A stretch of 64,000 nucleotides of DNA from Leishmania donovani (Eukaryota; Euglenozoa; Kinetoplastea; Trypanosomatida; Trypanosomatidae): positions 61,505 to 125,504 of the forward strand of contig NC_018263.1 in the NCBI RefSeq assembly GCF_000227135.1, written 5' to 3'. The position numbers and the translations under genes were made by a program. Below, in pieces: positions 1 through 10,352 of this stretch; position 1 is the stretch's first letter, and each line of letters opens with the position of its first letter. The notes beneath the pieces are model-generated. The model ran no database searches. It was not told the DNA's origin and was given only the letters and a program-made list of their open reading frames with translations.

Positions 1-523
1 CGGGGCATGAGGAGCAGGGGAACAGAAAAGTGTGGGAGGAATAGGGAGAAGGGGGTGCGGCGCACGGCGGGGTTGCACCACGCACAGGCACACGCACAGA
101 GAGGGAGGGCGAGCGGCACGCGCACACGTCAGTGGGGCGCACGCAACGCCAGAGCAGGCCGCGGGGCGTGAGAGAGAGAGACAAAGAAGAAGGAGAGGGA
201 GGTGGAGACACAAGTGAGAGTGGCATACAAAAAAAAAATGGAAAGGTGAAGATTTCAGTGCTGGAGAGAATTGGGGACTACAGGCGGCGGAAGGGCTGTG
301 CTCTTCGCGTGACCTGATGTAAATGGTTTAGGTAACGCTTCGATTGTAGCTGGATTTTCAAGTTTTTGTGCGTGATAGGTAACCGTTGTGGTAGTTATCA
401 CTGCGTGCTGCTAACGTAGATGCTTTATTCGACCGTTTCTGGTGAATGCACGCACCAATAGCTGCTGAGGGGTGCCGTGTCGTCTTGTGTAGCGAAGAGG
501 AGACGGGCGGAGGAAGTGAGGCT
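1..523. other. Non-coding spacer downstream of the signal peptidase gene
   Basis: No gene seen. The plus strand is purine-rich with CA-type dinucleotide runs (about 75-105) and a short A-run near 229-237. It is probably 3' UTR of the minus-strand gene at 524-1201 plus the pyrimidine-rich intergenic signal for the next gene beyond the window edge. Confidence 0.6.
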
Positions 524-1201
524 TCAGTGAAGCTGCGATGCGCGCGGTGGTGGTGGGGGTCGCTGAAGGGCGTGAGGAGAGGGCCAAATGGATGCAAGAA
601 CAAGACCACGAATGCACTCGACCGGCACTGGTCCACAACGGCGAGAGTCGAAGCTCTCGGATTTGTTGTCGCCCTCCAGCCAGATCCACTGAGAGGGGTT
701 GGGGATGCGATCAATGCACGAGTCCCAGTCTTTGGAGCGGACGGTGTTACGGGCAACGTAGTCGAAGTAGGCCCGCTCAGAGTTCGTCGCACTGTCCACC
801 TCTGTTGAGTCCTCGTCGTCGCCATTCATGTGCTGTGGAACCGGTGGACTGTACGGCGCAGGCATCACTTCCACGTAGTGCTCCTTGCCCCATTCCTCAG
901 CCTGTGCTCTGCTAGAGGTGCACTTGACAACTCTCTTGCAAACTGAAAGGTCATCGGACACCTTGACAACCACCACATCACTCAGGTTTACCAGAGGGGC
1001 ATTGAACCAGCGGCGTACCTGAAGCATTGTGTACGGGACAAAGAGGATGTACTCACCGGGGTTTAAGGTGGGCACCATGGATACCCCCTTCACGGCACAG
1101 CTCACATCACAGTTCCAGCCGATGAGCACGCCGAGAAGCACAAAAGGGACGTCACCGTACTTGGAGTAGCGAAGCGCCGACCACCATTGCCGCCACCGCA
1201 T
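524..1201 (-). CDS. Mitochondrial inner membrane protease-type signal peptidase (S26 family)
   Basis: A 225-residue membrane-bound serine/lysine peptidase of the S26 family, closest in layout to the mitochondrial inner membrane protease (IMP), which removes sorting peptides from proteins exported to the intermembrane space. One hydrophobic segment (about residues 18-36) is followed by the box-B serine motif GVSMVPTL (Ser41 as nucleophile). The general-base lysine is in VCKRVV (Lys89). The C-terminal box GDN...S.DSR..GPV is at 177-192. An acidic, low-complexity stretch of about 50 residues (about 121-160) separates the lysine box from the GDN box and looks lineage-specific. The assignment to mitochondria rather than ER rests on the short single-TM layout and the NPGEYILF context and is inference. 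The start at 1201 is the first ATG before the TM segment, with a plausible AG splice acceptor a few bases upstream. Confidence 0.88.
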   Translation of the reverse strand: MRWRQWWSALRYSKYGDVPFVLLGVLIGWNCDVSCAVKGVSMVPTLNPGEYILFVPYTMLQVRRWFNAPLVNLSDVVVVKVSDDLSVCKRVVKCTSSRAQAEEWGKEHYVEVMPAPYSPPVPQHMNGDDEDSTEVDSATNSERAYFDYVARNTVRSKDWDSCIDRIPNPSQWIWLEGDNKSESFDSRRCGPVPVECIRGLVLASIWPSPHALQRPPPPPRASQLH

Positions 1202-3949
1202 CCCTCCTAAAACGTGACGAGCTGGAAAATACTCTGAAGACGCGGGAGAGCGAAAAGAGCTGCGCTGAGGGGACCAAACGAGCGCAAAGCCGGCAGAAAA
1301 AAAAACGTTCGTGCCTCCACCTCGACGTTAAAGCGGAGGCGCTTTCGTGCTTCGGATCGGAGCTCTTGGCTCTTGTCTGCTTGCCACGGCGCGGCAGCTG
1401 CACACCAATGGCCCGAGTCTCGAGAAACTCGCACGAAAGACGCACAAAAAACTCCCTGGAGAGGCGCGCACCTGGGTCCGTGGGCGTGTGGCTATGGTGC
1501 TTTCTTTTTCTGCGGTGCCTCGGCCCTGGCGGCGAGTTCGACAAACAAAGCAATCGTGGAAAAAGTAACAGCGCGGGTGTTGAAGGGCAAGACGGGCATG
1601 GGCGCTTCGACTATCCCTCTGCCCACTCTCGTGTCGCTACAAACAAACAAAAAAAAAGGAAAAGCCTCTGAGTTGTCTCACAAAAGTGTGACTCGGCTTT
1701 GCGGCAAACGCGGGCGCATTACCAAGAGCGCCATGTCGCCATAGGTGAAGAGAACGGCGGGGTAAAAGAAGACACAGAAATGCGGATGCTGGTTAATTGT
1801 GCATACGCCGCAGCGTCGCAGAGGACGCCAAGAGGGCAAGCCGCAACACAGCTGCAATGGGCCTATTCACCATTTCTCTCCGATCTCTAGCGTGCCAGGT
1901 GGTACCGCACTAATGTTTCACTCCACGCATCTGTCTGAGGCACATGGGCACCGGAGGAGGGGCGTCCGGGTGCACAAACAAACGGCAATGTGCCGCCGCA
2001 GAGGGGCGCTGAGCGCCGATGTTGCGGTTTCACTTTTCGTTTTTCTTCGACTGATCCGCAGCTGTAGTAGTGCTTCGTCCAGTGCGGGGTAGCAGAGAGA
2101 GCGAATACGGCGCTGACCCCTCCGCCTTTCCTAGTACACATCAAAGATGCAAACAAGAGCAAGCGCATGCGCGCACAAAATAGTCGCGAGGAAGAGCTCG
2201 AGAGAGCGGCATTTTCGGCAACGTCACGGTAACCCTTCTTACGGCTATCTTTGACCTTTTTCCCTGTGTACTCATCCCTGCCCCCAGTCAAGTAGAAGAG
2301 ACGCACACGTGTTGGATCGGTCGGCATACAAACGGGTCCGCCAGCTGGCCTGCGGAAGAAAAAAAAAGATCGAGTTGACCAGAGGCTCAACACATGGAAA
2401 GGGTGGGGAACCACCAAAAGAAAGCGACCGAGAAGAGCGGAATAGAAAGGGCCGAGCAAGAAGATCCTGCGAGCGAGAGAACAGAAGTTTTCCAGTGCAC
2501 ACGAGAAGACAAAGAAGCAGCCAAAGAGAAGGCCCAACAGCCGCTGCAGATTTAGCGAATGGGCGATGGGGGGACACGTATGGGGATCTTTGGCGGGGCT
2601 GCGAACTTCCCAACACCGTAGAGGCGTGGGAAGAGTGGGTGAGGGAACGACGGAGCTCCTGTGCTTTTCAGCACCATCACATACGCAATACGCAGTGGGC
2701 GAGAAGATCCTACGAAAGACAGAGACTGGAAACAGAACAAAAAGAGGCAGCACGGCGCCTCAAAGGGCGATCGATAGGAGAGAACACAGCAGTCCACGCT
2801 TGCACCGCCGCCGCCGCTGCGCAGTTACCCTCGTCGTTTGAGATTTGGATGGCACATTCATGTGCTGAGGGCAGTGTATTGCGCGGGTGCCTGTCAGACG
2901 CAGATACTTGCCTGTGGCTGGAGCGCTTGGGGTGCCTGTGCAACTCATTTCGCTCTAGTGCTGCAGCGGGAGGCACGTTGCGGACGGCGAATCGTCCTTT
3001 GGTCAGTCGAGAAGCCAAGCGGCAACTGCGGAAGCGAAAGCAACGAAAAGCGAAGCAGAAATGTGTATGCGCGAACGTTGTTTGGATCCTCAACCGCGAG
3101 TCACATCCGTCGGCTGAAGGCGGTGCGTGCTGTGGTGCGCGCACGTCGCTGCTTCTCAAAGCCCTTGTCAACTTCCTCACATAGGCTCCTTGTTTTCGCG
3201 GGTACCGTTCGCGACAGCCGGCGCTTTTTCTTTTGATACAAAGAGAATACCAGAAAACGCAGAGGGTACGCAGAAAGAAACGTGTCAGGGAAGATATGCA
3301 GAAGAAGAGAGAACACGTCGGCAGAGACGGTGGAGGGCGGGGGTGAGGCGGGGACCAAGGCGCCGAAAAGGAGGGGGACTCGCAAAAAAGAGGGGAGGAG
3401 AAGCCGCATTGGTTTGGCCGACGCTATGCCCGCGTGTGTGGCGCACGCACGTTTCAAGATACTCACGCTTTCCTTTGAAATCTCTTTTTTGGTGTGGGGC
3501 ACTTGGGGTTGTGGAAAGGTAAGTCCACGCGCTGCACTGCAACGGGGACGACAGGATGGCACCGGCGGGCATGTGCGAAAGACAGGAGCCGGGGGAGTTA
3601 CACAGCAGGGGCTGGGACTGCACAGAGGACACTCAAGCAAGCACCCAGAAAAAAGACGGAGCCCACTGGCCAACAGAGCAGGAAAATGCCAAAGTGAAAA
3701 CAAACAGCACATGTGCCGGCGGCTTTTGTGCGAGCGCTCCGTACACCAGAGGATATTAATAGCCCCCCTCCCCCCTCTTCGCTACCTCTTGTGCCCCCCC
3801 CTCTCGCCGTCCTCACAGCTCCTGTGCCCCCGACCGCTGAGCTGACCGCCGCACACACCGGCATACCGCACCTTACCAGTACAGAGTCTCCTCGAGAGCT
3901 TGCACGTGCAGGCCACTCGCACGCGCCGCGGAGCGTCTCACTCATGTAT
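1202..3949. other. Long intergenic spacer (2.7 kb)
   Basis: No convincing gene. Open frames of up to about 290 codons exist on both strands, but they are low-complexity (Ser/Leu/Phe/Arg-rich) with no recognisable domain. The minus strand is pyrimidine-rich in several places, including the C-rich stretch near 3764-3785 read on the plus strand. It likely holds the long 3' UTR of the SET gene and the 5' signals of the signal peptidase gene. Confidence 0.55.
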
Positions 3950-5371
3950 TCAAGGAAGAAGAGGCTTCACTGCCGATGGCACCTTGCGCAGCCACGAGTG
4001 CTCACCGTACTTGGCGAGGGAGCAGGCGTCGGCGCTGATAACACCACGGCAGCACGCCGCGCCGCACAGGCACTCGAACGGCTTCATCGTTCCGTCGCAA
4101 AAGGTGGCGTAGTCCATGCTCAAGTCCTCGCCGGCCGCAATATCGCGCGCCGCGATGACGTTAAGGGAGTACGGTGCGGCAAAGATGCAGTTCGGGTCGC
4201 ACGAATGATTGATGGGCCGCCAACGCTGCGGGTCCTCCTCCCAGATGGCGTACAAGTGGCCCTCGGAGTCCAGCGGCCACGCGTACTCGGTGAAGGTCTT
4301 CTTGAGCGGGTCATCCCAGTGCCGCTCCACGTGCGGGCGAGTCACCACCGCAAAGCTGCGGCACTCATCCTCGAACACCACGTCACCCTTGCGAAGAGCT
4401 TTGGTGGCACACAGGTGGTACCCTTTGCGGGAGTCCTCGTGCAGTTTGATTTCAAAGGTGGGAGCGGGGTGGAACTTTCGCGCCTCTGCCAGCAGCGAGG
4501 CGACCAGCTCTGCCGCCGTCGGCGCCGACGCCAGCAAGTTTGGCACGGCCTCCTGCAGCACGAGGTGAGGTAGGGCTGGATTCAGCACAAGATCTTCGAA
4601 ACACCACTTGCCGGGGTTCTCTTTCAACGTGTTGAGCGTTAAAGACGCGACGCCACAGTCGTACAAGACGTAACGGCTGACCGCCGATCCAAAACGCTGC
4701 GCGGCTTCCTCCGCACGGGCAGCCCACAGCGGCGCCGTTGCGCATGACTCAACAGGAATGGCGGCCGCCGCCCCCTTCACGGAGCCGCCAGCAACGAGCA
4801 CGCGCACCGCGCGCTCCTTTGACTCGTTTACCTCCCACGCGACGATCTTTCCATGCTCGTGAAGGGCGCGTATCAGGGTGGCCTCCACGGCATCCTGAAC
4901 CGTGCAGCAGTCGCGGTAGAGTCCAAGCAGCCCGCATGTATTGCGGATTTGTACCGGGGCTTTCAGCCTGTGCGCGGCGCGCCTCGCCGCCTCCACAGAA
5001 TCGACAAGTGCAAACGGCGGCAGCGGCACATCTGCGTAGAAGAGCATCATGAGAAGCACGTCGAACGGATGGTTGAGCGTCGCAGCACGGCATCCCGTGT
5101 AGGACAGCGACGCGTGGTGAAAGAAGAGAGTGGCGAGTGCGGGCGTGACGCCACCGTTGGCGCCGCCCGACCCGTCAGTGCAGAGGTTGACCACGACTTC
5201 GTATACAGACGGACTCGCAGCGTGGATGTGCTGCACAACGCACTGCAGCTGAGCAGCATCCTTCGCAGGGAAGAAATCACACGACTTGGGGCACGCTCGC
5301 TGAAATGCATCCAACTGCTCAGGCGTGGTGGCGGCATCATGCACGACGGCAACGCGCTGGCTGATGGGCAT
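3950..5371 (-). CDS. SET-domain protein with ATP-grasp (D-Ala-D-Ala ligase-like) N-terminus
   Basis: A predicted protein of 473 residues. The C-terminal part (about 306-425) is a SET domain: it has the NHSCDPN motif (388-394), the GEDLSMDYATF block ending at about 424, and a post-SET-like cysteine cluster (CLCGAACC), so it is probably a lysine methyltransferase. The N-terminal 300 residues resemble D-alanine-D-alanine ligase/ATP-grasp proteins: an N-terminal Rossmann-like start, then YEVVVNLCTDG, a SYTGC motif and a segment matching the 'Asn-Pro-x-Asp' entry to the ATP-grasp fold. The usual lysine-proline nucleotide-binding motif appears replaced (VQIRNT), so ligase activity is doubtful. The open frame extends upstream to 5791, but I chose the ATG at 5369-5371. 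The upstream extension is low-complexity, and a strong pyrimidine tract with an AG acceptor lies between them at 5448. Its substrate is unknown. Confidence 0.85.
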   Translation of the reverse strand: MPISQRVAVVHDAATTPEQLDAFQRACPKSCDFFPAKDAAQLQCVVQHIHAASPSVYEVVVNLCTDGSGGANGGVTPALATLFFHHASLSYTGCRAATLNHPFDVLLMMLFYADVPLPPFALVDSVEAARRAAHRLKAPVQIRNTCGLLGLYRDCCTVQDAVEATLIRALHEHGKIVAWEVNESKERAVRVLVAGGSVKGAAAAIPVESCATAPLWAARAEEAAQRFGSAVSRYVLYDCGVASLTLNTLKENPGKWCFEDLVLNPALPHLVLQEAVPNLLASAPTAAELVASLLAEARKFHPAPTFEIKLHEDSRKGYHLCATKALRKGDVVFEDECRSFAVVTRPHVERHWDDPLKKTFTEYAWPLDSEGHLYAIWEEDPQRWRPINHSCDPNCIFAAPYSLNVIAARDIAAGEDLSMDYATFCDGTMKPFECLCGAACCRGVISADACSLAKYGEHSWLRKVPSAVKPLLP

Positions 5372-6937
5372 GGTCTGCGACCGATATACCTCGGACCTAC
5401 TGTGACGTCGTAGTGGCGCGTGGGGCTGCTTCGTCGGCAAGTCTATGCTATAAACGATAGAAGAAAAAGAGAGATCACAGAAAACAAAAAAGGGCACACG
5501 ACTGCCTGGTGCTTGCACCTGATATCGTCTCCGCCAGAGCACGTCTGCGTGTTTCTGTATCGGTTCCTTTGGCCGATATGCACGCCACGGGCAGTCACCG
5601 AAAGGAGGTGCGGAATGTGGTGCCGGGCTGGGACGTGCAAGATGATGAAGGATAGAACGCAAACCGTAACAAAAGAAGGTGCTCGCTAGGAAAGACGAGA
5701 GGCGAGTTTCCCGGATGTATGGGGCGGCTCTACGGAATCTATCTGTGTGTGTATGTGTGTGTTTTGGGGAGAGGGAGGGGAGCAAGGCCACTCCTTCAAT
5801 CTGAAACGGTCGACTCTACCCCCGCGCGGTGGTTCGTTTTCTTCTCAATTACGGAATTGTGTGTGTGTGTGTGTGTGATGAATGAGGCCTTTCTCCGTGA
5901 CGATGTGCTGACGCCAGGCGAGGAGGGGAGACCGGAGGAGGTGGTGGGGGCAGGGGCCGAGGGCAAGAAGACAAACAAAGCGGAGTCAGCGTGCGCGCCG
6001 CCGACTCTCGAGGCAGAGAGGATAGCGAGAACGCGGCACAAGAGGAGGAGCGGGAAAACGGTGGCGTGTCCACAACAATCACAAAAACCGTTGCAGCATG
6101 TGCGCTGGTCAATGCGGGTGTGGGGCGCAAGCGTGTGTCAGTGAGAACACCAAGAGAAGGCAGAAAAAACCTTGAAGGAAATTTGTCTCGGCTGCGGTGC
6201 CGATGAAGAGGGGCGAAAGTGGAGGGGCGACAGCTGCGCAGGTAGGAGATGCACAAGATAGCTGATTGACCAGGGAGAGCAATCGGTGGCAAGCAGCAAG
6301 AAGGAAAGGGTGAAGGAAAAGCACAAAGAGGGCGTCCTCTGAAAAGGTGCAACACCGGTACGTCGGCAAGCACGCCGCTGCCTAAGTCACCGCAATCCGC
6401 CACCCTTCCATCCGTCAAAGGACGGCACGGAGAGCGCGCTGCACCACGCTTTCTGGCGTGCCTCGTCAAGAAAGCCCGTCGCCTCGCCGTTTGCTTAAAG
6501 ACTGGAAGATGGCCAGAAGAACGGAAACGGCACCCTCGTGTTGCGCAGACGAGCCTTAAGCACAAGCCCTTCGGCTGCTGTGTGCTCGAGATGACCTAGG
6601 CATCTTTCGCTCAAGTTCTGCTTTGTGTGGGTGGGCGGGTTTGTCCTTTTCTACGTGTGTGCTCGGGTTGGAAAAACGGCGAGAGCAGGTTTTCCAAGAC
6701 AACAGCGAAGCGCAAAGCATACACACCTCGTGCCACTGACGGGCGTGGCGGCGGTCAAGCACAAGAAAGCACGCGCACACGCACATACGTCAGGCCATAC
6801 TCTCTTTCCATCGATCCTCGTGTTTCCTTGTGCGTTCTAGTGTCGCCCACTACGCTGTGCAGTGACGCTATTGACAAGGACGCGAAACAACGTCCGCCCG
6901 GGTAGTCGTTCGCGGAGCTCGGGAGTGCGCAAGGGGC
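5372..6937. other. Intergenic spacer between the SET and DPM1 genes
   Basis: Contains the acceptor at 5448, GT-rich runs near 5743-5764, and a perfect TG repeat at 5859-5877 (CA in the transcript). The remainder has no recognisable coding content. Probably the 3' UTR of the dolichol-phosphate mannose synthase gene. Confidence 0.6.
5448..5500 (-). promoter_or_regulatory. Predicted spliced-leader acceptor for the SET gene
   Basis: Read on the minus strand, a pyrimidine-rich tract of about 45 bases (roughly 5455-5500, with T-runs) is followed by the first AG at 5448-5449, 77 bases before the chosen ATG. The site supports starting the SET protein at 5371 rather than at the longer upstream frame. 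Confidence 0.5.
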
Positions 6938-7726
6938 CTAGAAGAGCGAATGGTATAGAAACGCCACGAGATACATGGCGAACATCACAGCCACCACCAC
7001 AAACACGTAGAAGAGACGGCCCAGCTTGAACAGGTAAAGGGCGTAGAGGTGCTCGAGATAGTGGAAGATCACCTTACCGGTCAGCTTCGATTCACCATAG
7101 GTGCGAGTCGCGAAATTGAAGCCAACCTCCTCGAAGCACTGCACGCGGCACTTGACGAACAGCTCCAGCGCAATCTTGTACCCGATCGAGTTCACCTCGC
7201 CGGCGTGCCGCTTGAACACACCATCGCGAATCCCGAAGAAGCCCGACATGGGATCAGAAAGGGTGGTGAGAGGCCGGGCCAGCAGCCGCGCCCCCCAAGA
7301 AATGAGGCGGCGGTGCGCCGGCCAGTTCTTGTCGATCTCGATTCCGGCGCCGTAGCGCGTGCCGCAGACGAACTCGACCCCATCGCGGCAGAGGGCTTTG
7401 AACAGCGCTGGCACGCACTCGGGCGGGTGCTGTAGGTCGGCATCCATCACAAGCTTGTAGGCGCCACTGGTGTGGCGCAGACCGTGAATGACGGCGCTGC
7501 TCAGGCCACGCTCCGTCGTACGAACATCCATGTGCACGTTGAAGCCCTCTTCATGAAGCCTCTCAACAACCTCCTTCGACCCATCACGCGAGTTATCGTC
7601 CACGATGAGCATCTCGACATTCTGCGTGGGGAGGCCCTGTTCCGTCACGGCAGCGAAAACGCGGCGTATCAGCGGCTCCAAGTTCCCGCATTCCTTGTAT
7701 GCGGGAACGATAATGGAATACTGCAT
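6938..7726 (-). CDS. DPM1: Dolichol-phosphate mannosyltransferase (DPM synthase)
   Basis: A family-2 glycosyltransferase of 262 residues that transfers mannose from GDP-mannose to dolichyl phosphate on the ER membrane. The product is the donor for GPI anchors, N-glycans and, in kinetoplastids, abundant surface glycoconjugates. Diagnostic features are the N-terminal SIIVPAYKE (residues 4-12), DDNSRDGS (43-50), the metal-binding DAD at 95-97 within MDADLQHPPE, and GLSSAVIHG in the acceptor loop. A C-terminal hydrophobic anchor covers about 236-258, so this is the single-polypeptide, yeast-like type with its own membrane anchor rather than the type that needs DPM2/DPM3. The ATG is only about 10 bases from a good AG splice acceptor, which fixes the start. 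Confidence 0.97.
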   Translation of the reverse strand: MQYSIIVPAYKECGNLEPLIRRVFAAVTEQGLPTQNVEMLIVDDNSRDGSKEVVERLHEEGFNVHMDVRTTERGLSSAVIHGLRHTSGAYKLVMDADLQHPPECVPALFKALCRDGVEFVCGTRYGAGIEIDKNWPAHRRLISWGARLLARPLTTLSDPMSGFFGIRDGVFKRHAGEVNSIGYKIALELFVKCRVQCFEEVGFNFATRTYGESKLTGKVIFHYLEHLYALYLFKLGRLFYVFVVVAVMFAMYLVAFLYHSLF

Positions 7727-7735
7727 GTTTCCAAG

Positions 7736-7747
7736 CTACAAGAAAAA
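7736..7747 (-). promoter_or_regulatory. Predicted spliced-leader acceptor for DPM1
   Basis: On the minus strand, a short T-rich tract ending in TTGTAG places the AG at 7736-7737, leaving a 5' UTR of only about 9-10 bases before the ATG. Confidence 0.4.
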
Positions 7748-7894
7748 GCGGTAGCGGGCGTACTACTCACAAAAACTAGATCAGCGCACCGACGCGCCAG
7801 CGGTTGGCGTGCGCACAGCTGAAGGGGCGGGTGTGCTGTCGGTGAACTGTGAAACAGGTATCAGCTGCACCGCAGGAGTAGATACAAAAACACA

Positions 7895-8234
7895 AACAAC
7901 TTGAGGAGGAGGTTCAGAAGCTCTCAGAAGTGCATGAACATCTGCGTGGGGGCGATTCCGTGGGACAGGGACAACGTGCACGGCACTTCTATATGCAGTG
8001 TGTCCACTCTCTGCCATACAGCACGAGCTCAGCTTCACTCCACAGCGGCCCTGTCACACGCCCCATCGCCTGGTGTGAAGCAGCGCTGGAAACGCGCGTT
8101 GCAGCAACGCAACGACTCGGTCACCAGTGCACGGGCCCGGCCCACATACTCTACCCATCACGGCCGCCTCGCAGGCCGGCTCACAGCCGCTCCTCCAATC
8201 ACGCCGGCCGCCACCTCTGGTACATTCCCCCTCC
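7895..8234. repeat. Duplicate contig end, copy 1 of pair A
   Basis: Identical to 8334-8673 across its full length, and it ends exactly at the N-run. Most likely an assembly artefact and not a biological duplication. Confidence 0.85.
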
Positions 8235-8438
8235 NNNNNNNNNNNNNNNNNNNNNNNNNNNNNNNNNNNNNNNNNNNNNNNNNNNNNNNNNNNNNNNNNN
8301 NNNNNNNNNNNNNNNNNNNNNNNNNNNNNNNNNAACAACTTGAGGAGGAGGTTCAGAAGCTCTCAGAAGTGCATGAACATCTGCGTGGGGGCGATTCCGT
8401 GGGACAGGGACAACGTGCACGGCACTTCTATATGCAGT

Positions 8439-9021
8439 GTGTCCACTCTCTGCCATACAGCACGAGCTCAGCTTCACTCCACAGCGGCCCTGTCACACGC
8501 CCCATCGCCTGGTGTGAAGCAGCGCTGGAAACGCGCGTTGCAGCAACGCAACGACTCGGTCACCAGTGCACGGGCCCGGCCCACATACTCTACCCATCAC
8601 GGCCGCCTCGCAGGCCGGCTCACAGCCGCTCCTCCAATCACGCCGGCCGCCACCTCTGGTACATTCCCCCTCCCCCTCCTCGTCGGGTGACACTCACGCT
8701 CCCCACCACCAGTAGGCAGTGTGCAGACGGCGGGGGGGGGGTGAGAGACGCGTCCGAGCCACGCCGGCACTCCGCCGAATCATGTGGGTGGTACAAGCGT
8801 GTTCGCTGCCGCAGGTCTCTCCAGCGCGGCACCATCCAGGACTCGGCCACAAGCATCCCTAGCGACGCATTGCTCTGGCCGCCCCACGTCGCAGATACTT
8901 GACCCTGTCACTACCAGAGGTGGTTCGGCATATGGAGGGGATAGGCACTGCTGTGGCCTTACCACCGATTCGGTACTGGATCCTGAAATGTCACGCACTG
9001 ACATGGGCCCGCCGTCATCAG
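8439..9021 (-). mobile_element. SIDER-like degenerate retroposon, copy A
   Basis: A non-coding element of about 583 bases that recurs at 17441-18879 and, diverged and inverted, at about 55350-55910. Its length, its position in a presumed 3' UTR and its internal C-tract flanked by conserved blocks (minus-strand G10 complement near 8731-8741) fit the short interspersed degenerate retroposons of Leishmania, probably the SIDER2 group. SIDERs are known as post-transcriptional regulators in 3' UTRs. Orientation is given relative to copy C and by the usual sense placement. I could not see a clear target-site duplication or an A-rich tail, so subfamily and polarity are inference. Confidence 0.62.
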
Positions 9022-9182
9022 GCAATGCACACATCATACGAAAGAAAAACACAACCGAGTCGATAGCGACGGTGGCATGCACTNNNNNNNNNNNNNNNNN
9101 NNNNNNNNNNNNNNNNNNNNNNNNNNNNNNNNNNNNNNNNNNNNNNNNNNNNNNNNNNNNNNNNNNNNNNNNNNNNNNNNNN

Positions 9183-9517
9183 CGCGTCCGAGCCACGCCG
9201 GCACTCCGCCGAATCATGTGGGTGGTACAAGCGTGTTCGCTGCCGCAGGTCTCTCCAGCGCGGCACCATCCAGGACTCGGCCACAAGCATCCCTAGCGAC
9301 GCATTGCTCTGGCCGCCCCACGTCGCAGATACTTGACCCTGTCACTACCAGAGGTGGTTCGGCATATGGAGGGGATAGGCACTGCTGTGGCCTTACCACC
9401 GATTCGGTACTGGATCCTGAAATGTCACGCACTGACATGGGCCCGCCGTCATCAGGCAATGCACACATCATACGAAAGAAAAACACAACCGAGTCGATAG
9501 CGACGGTGGCATGCACT
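9183..9517. repeat. Duplicate contig end, copy 2 of pair B
   Basis: Identical to 8749-9083. It begins exactly where the second N-run stops, again pointing to overlapping contigs that were joined by a gap instead of merged. Confidence 0.85.
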
Positions 9518-10022
9518 CACCTGCTTGAGGAGGTCCGTCCGCACAACCGGGGAGACCGGCGCGGGCGGTCGCACTAACCTTGCCCCAGCTACACAAGTGC
9601 CGGCATAGTCGCTTACAGAAGCTTGACAGCTCCACTCGCTCGCACGACTACGTGGTCACGCCGGATGAGCTCCCCGTATCGCGGCACGCGCATCTCCGGG
9701 GAGATCTTCGTGGAGCACACTTTCTACCTGGTGAACTTCCATTTCGTCTGTTTTCTAATTCTTCTCACATCTCTCTTACTTCGTTGGATAGAAAGAGACC
9801 TGTGGCGTGTCGCTGCCGCCATAGCTTGCCTATGACCATCCGCGCTGAATGGCACACGCACGGAGCACGCCAACTGCCACGCCGCGCAGTTGGCGCTCAA
9901 CGAGTAATGCGCCATCAAGAGGGGGACGGAAGGGCGAGAGGAATAACAGAGATGGAAACGCTACACGACAAAAAAGAACGAGAAAAGAGGTGCAAGAGCG
10001 AAGTCGCACCGCCGGAGATAGT

Positions 10023-10352
10023 CTACTGTATTTTCAGCAGCTCAATCTCGAACAGCAGTGCGGCGTTTGACGGGATGTTCCAGGCAGGAAAGCCGCGATC
10101 ACCGTAGGCGTAGTCAGCCGTCATGAGCAACTCTGCCGTCTCCCCGAGCTGCATCTGCATCATGCCCTCATCCCAGCCGCGAATCACCTGGCCGACGCCC
10201 ACGTTGAAGGAGAACGGGTTGTTGTCATCGCGGGTGGACCAGAACTTCTTCTTCCCATCCGCTAAGTACCCGGTGCAGTGCACGGTGATTGTCTGCCCGG
10301 CCTTTGGGGTGGCGCCACTGCCCGCCTTCATGACCGTACGAATGACGCCCAT
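10023..10352 (-). CDS. FKBP12-type peptidyl-prolyl cis-trans isomerase
   Basis: A single-domain FK506-binding protein of 109 residues, the usual length for FKBP12. It accelerates proline isomerisation, and the family is the target of FK506 and rapamycin. The fold is covered end to end: the VHCTGYLADG strand (24-33), FWSTRDDNNPFSF, the VIRGWDEG helix with the pocket tryptophan Trp60, the YAYG motif with Tyr83, and the C-terminal strand ALLFEIELL. The loop after YAYG reads GDRGFPAWNIP rather than the common GHPGIIPP, so part of the ligand-facing loop is altered, and drug affinity should not be assumed. There is no signal peptide, so it is probably cytosolic. A strong splice acceptor lies 37 bases upstream. 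Confidence 0.96.
   Translation of the reverse strand: MGVIRTVMKAGSGATPKAGQTITVHCTGYLADGKKKFWSTRDDNNPFSFNVGVGQVIRGWDEGMMQMQLGETAELLMTADYAYGDRGFPAWNIPSNAALLFEIELLKIQ

Larger units (their letters stand above)
7727..10022. other. Intergenic region with misassembled gaps and a SIDER-like element
   Basis: No protein gene. Two N-runs, 8235-8333 and 9084-9182 (99 bases each), are flanked by exact duplicates. 7895-8234 equals 8334-8673 (340 bases), and 8749-9083 equals 9183-9517 (335 bases). The duplicates include unique flanking sequence as well as repeat, so they look like unmerged overlapping contig ends. The real locus probably holds one SIDER-like element (8439-9021) and is roughly 870 bases shorter than shown. 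Confidence 0.8.

Noticed and set aside
1887..3184. Overlapping frames of 288 (minus) and 291 (plus) codons in the spacer after the SET gene
   Set aside because: Both are low-complexity, mutually overlapping and lack any recognisable domain; more likely UTR.
7895..9517. Repeats with regular spacing considered as a CRISPR or tandem array
   Set aside because: Only two exact pairs, each broken by a fixed-size N-run and including unique flank; this fits assembly overlap, and CRISPR is not expected in a eukaryotic nuclear genome.
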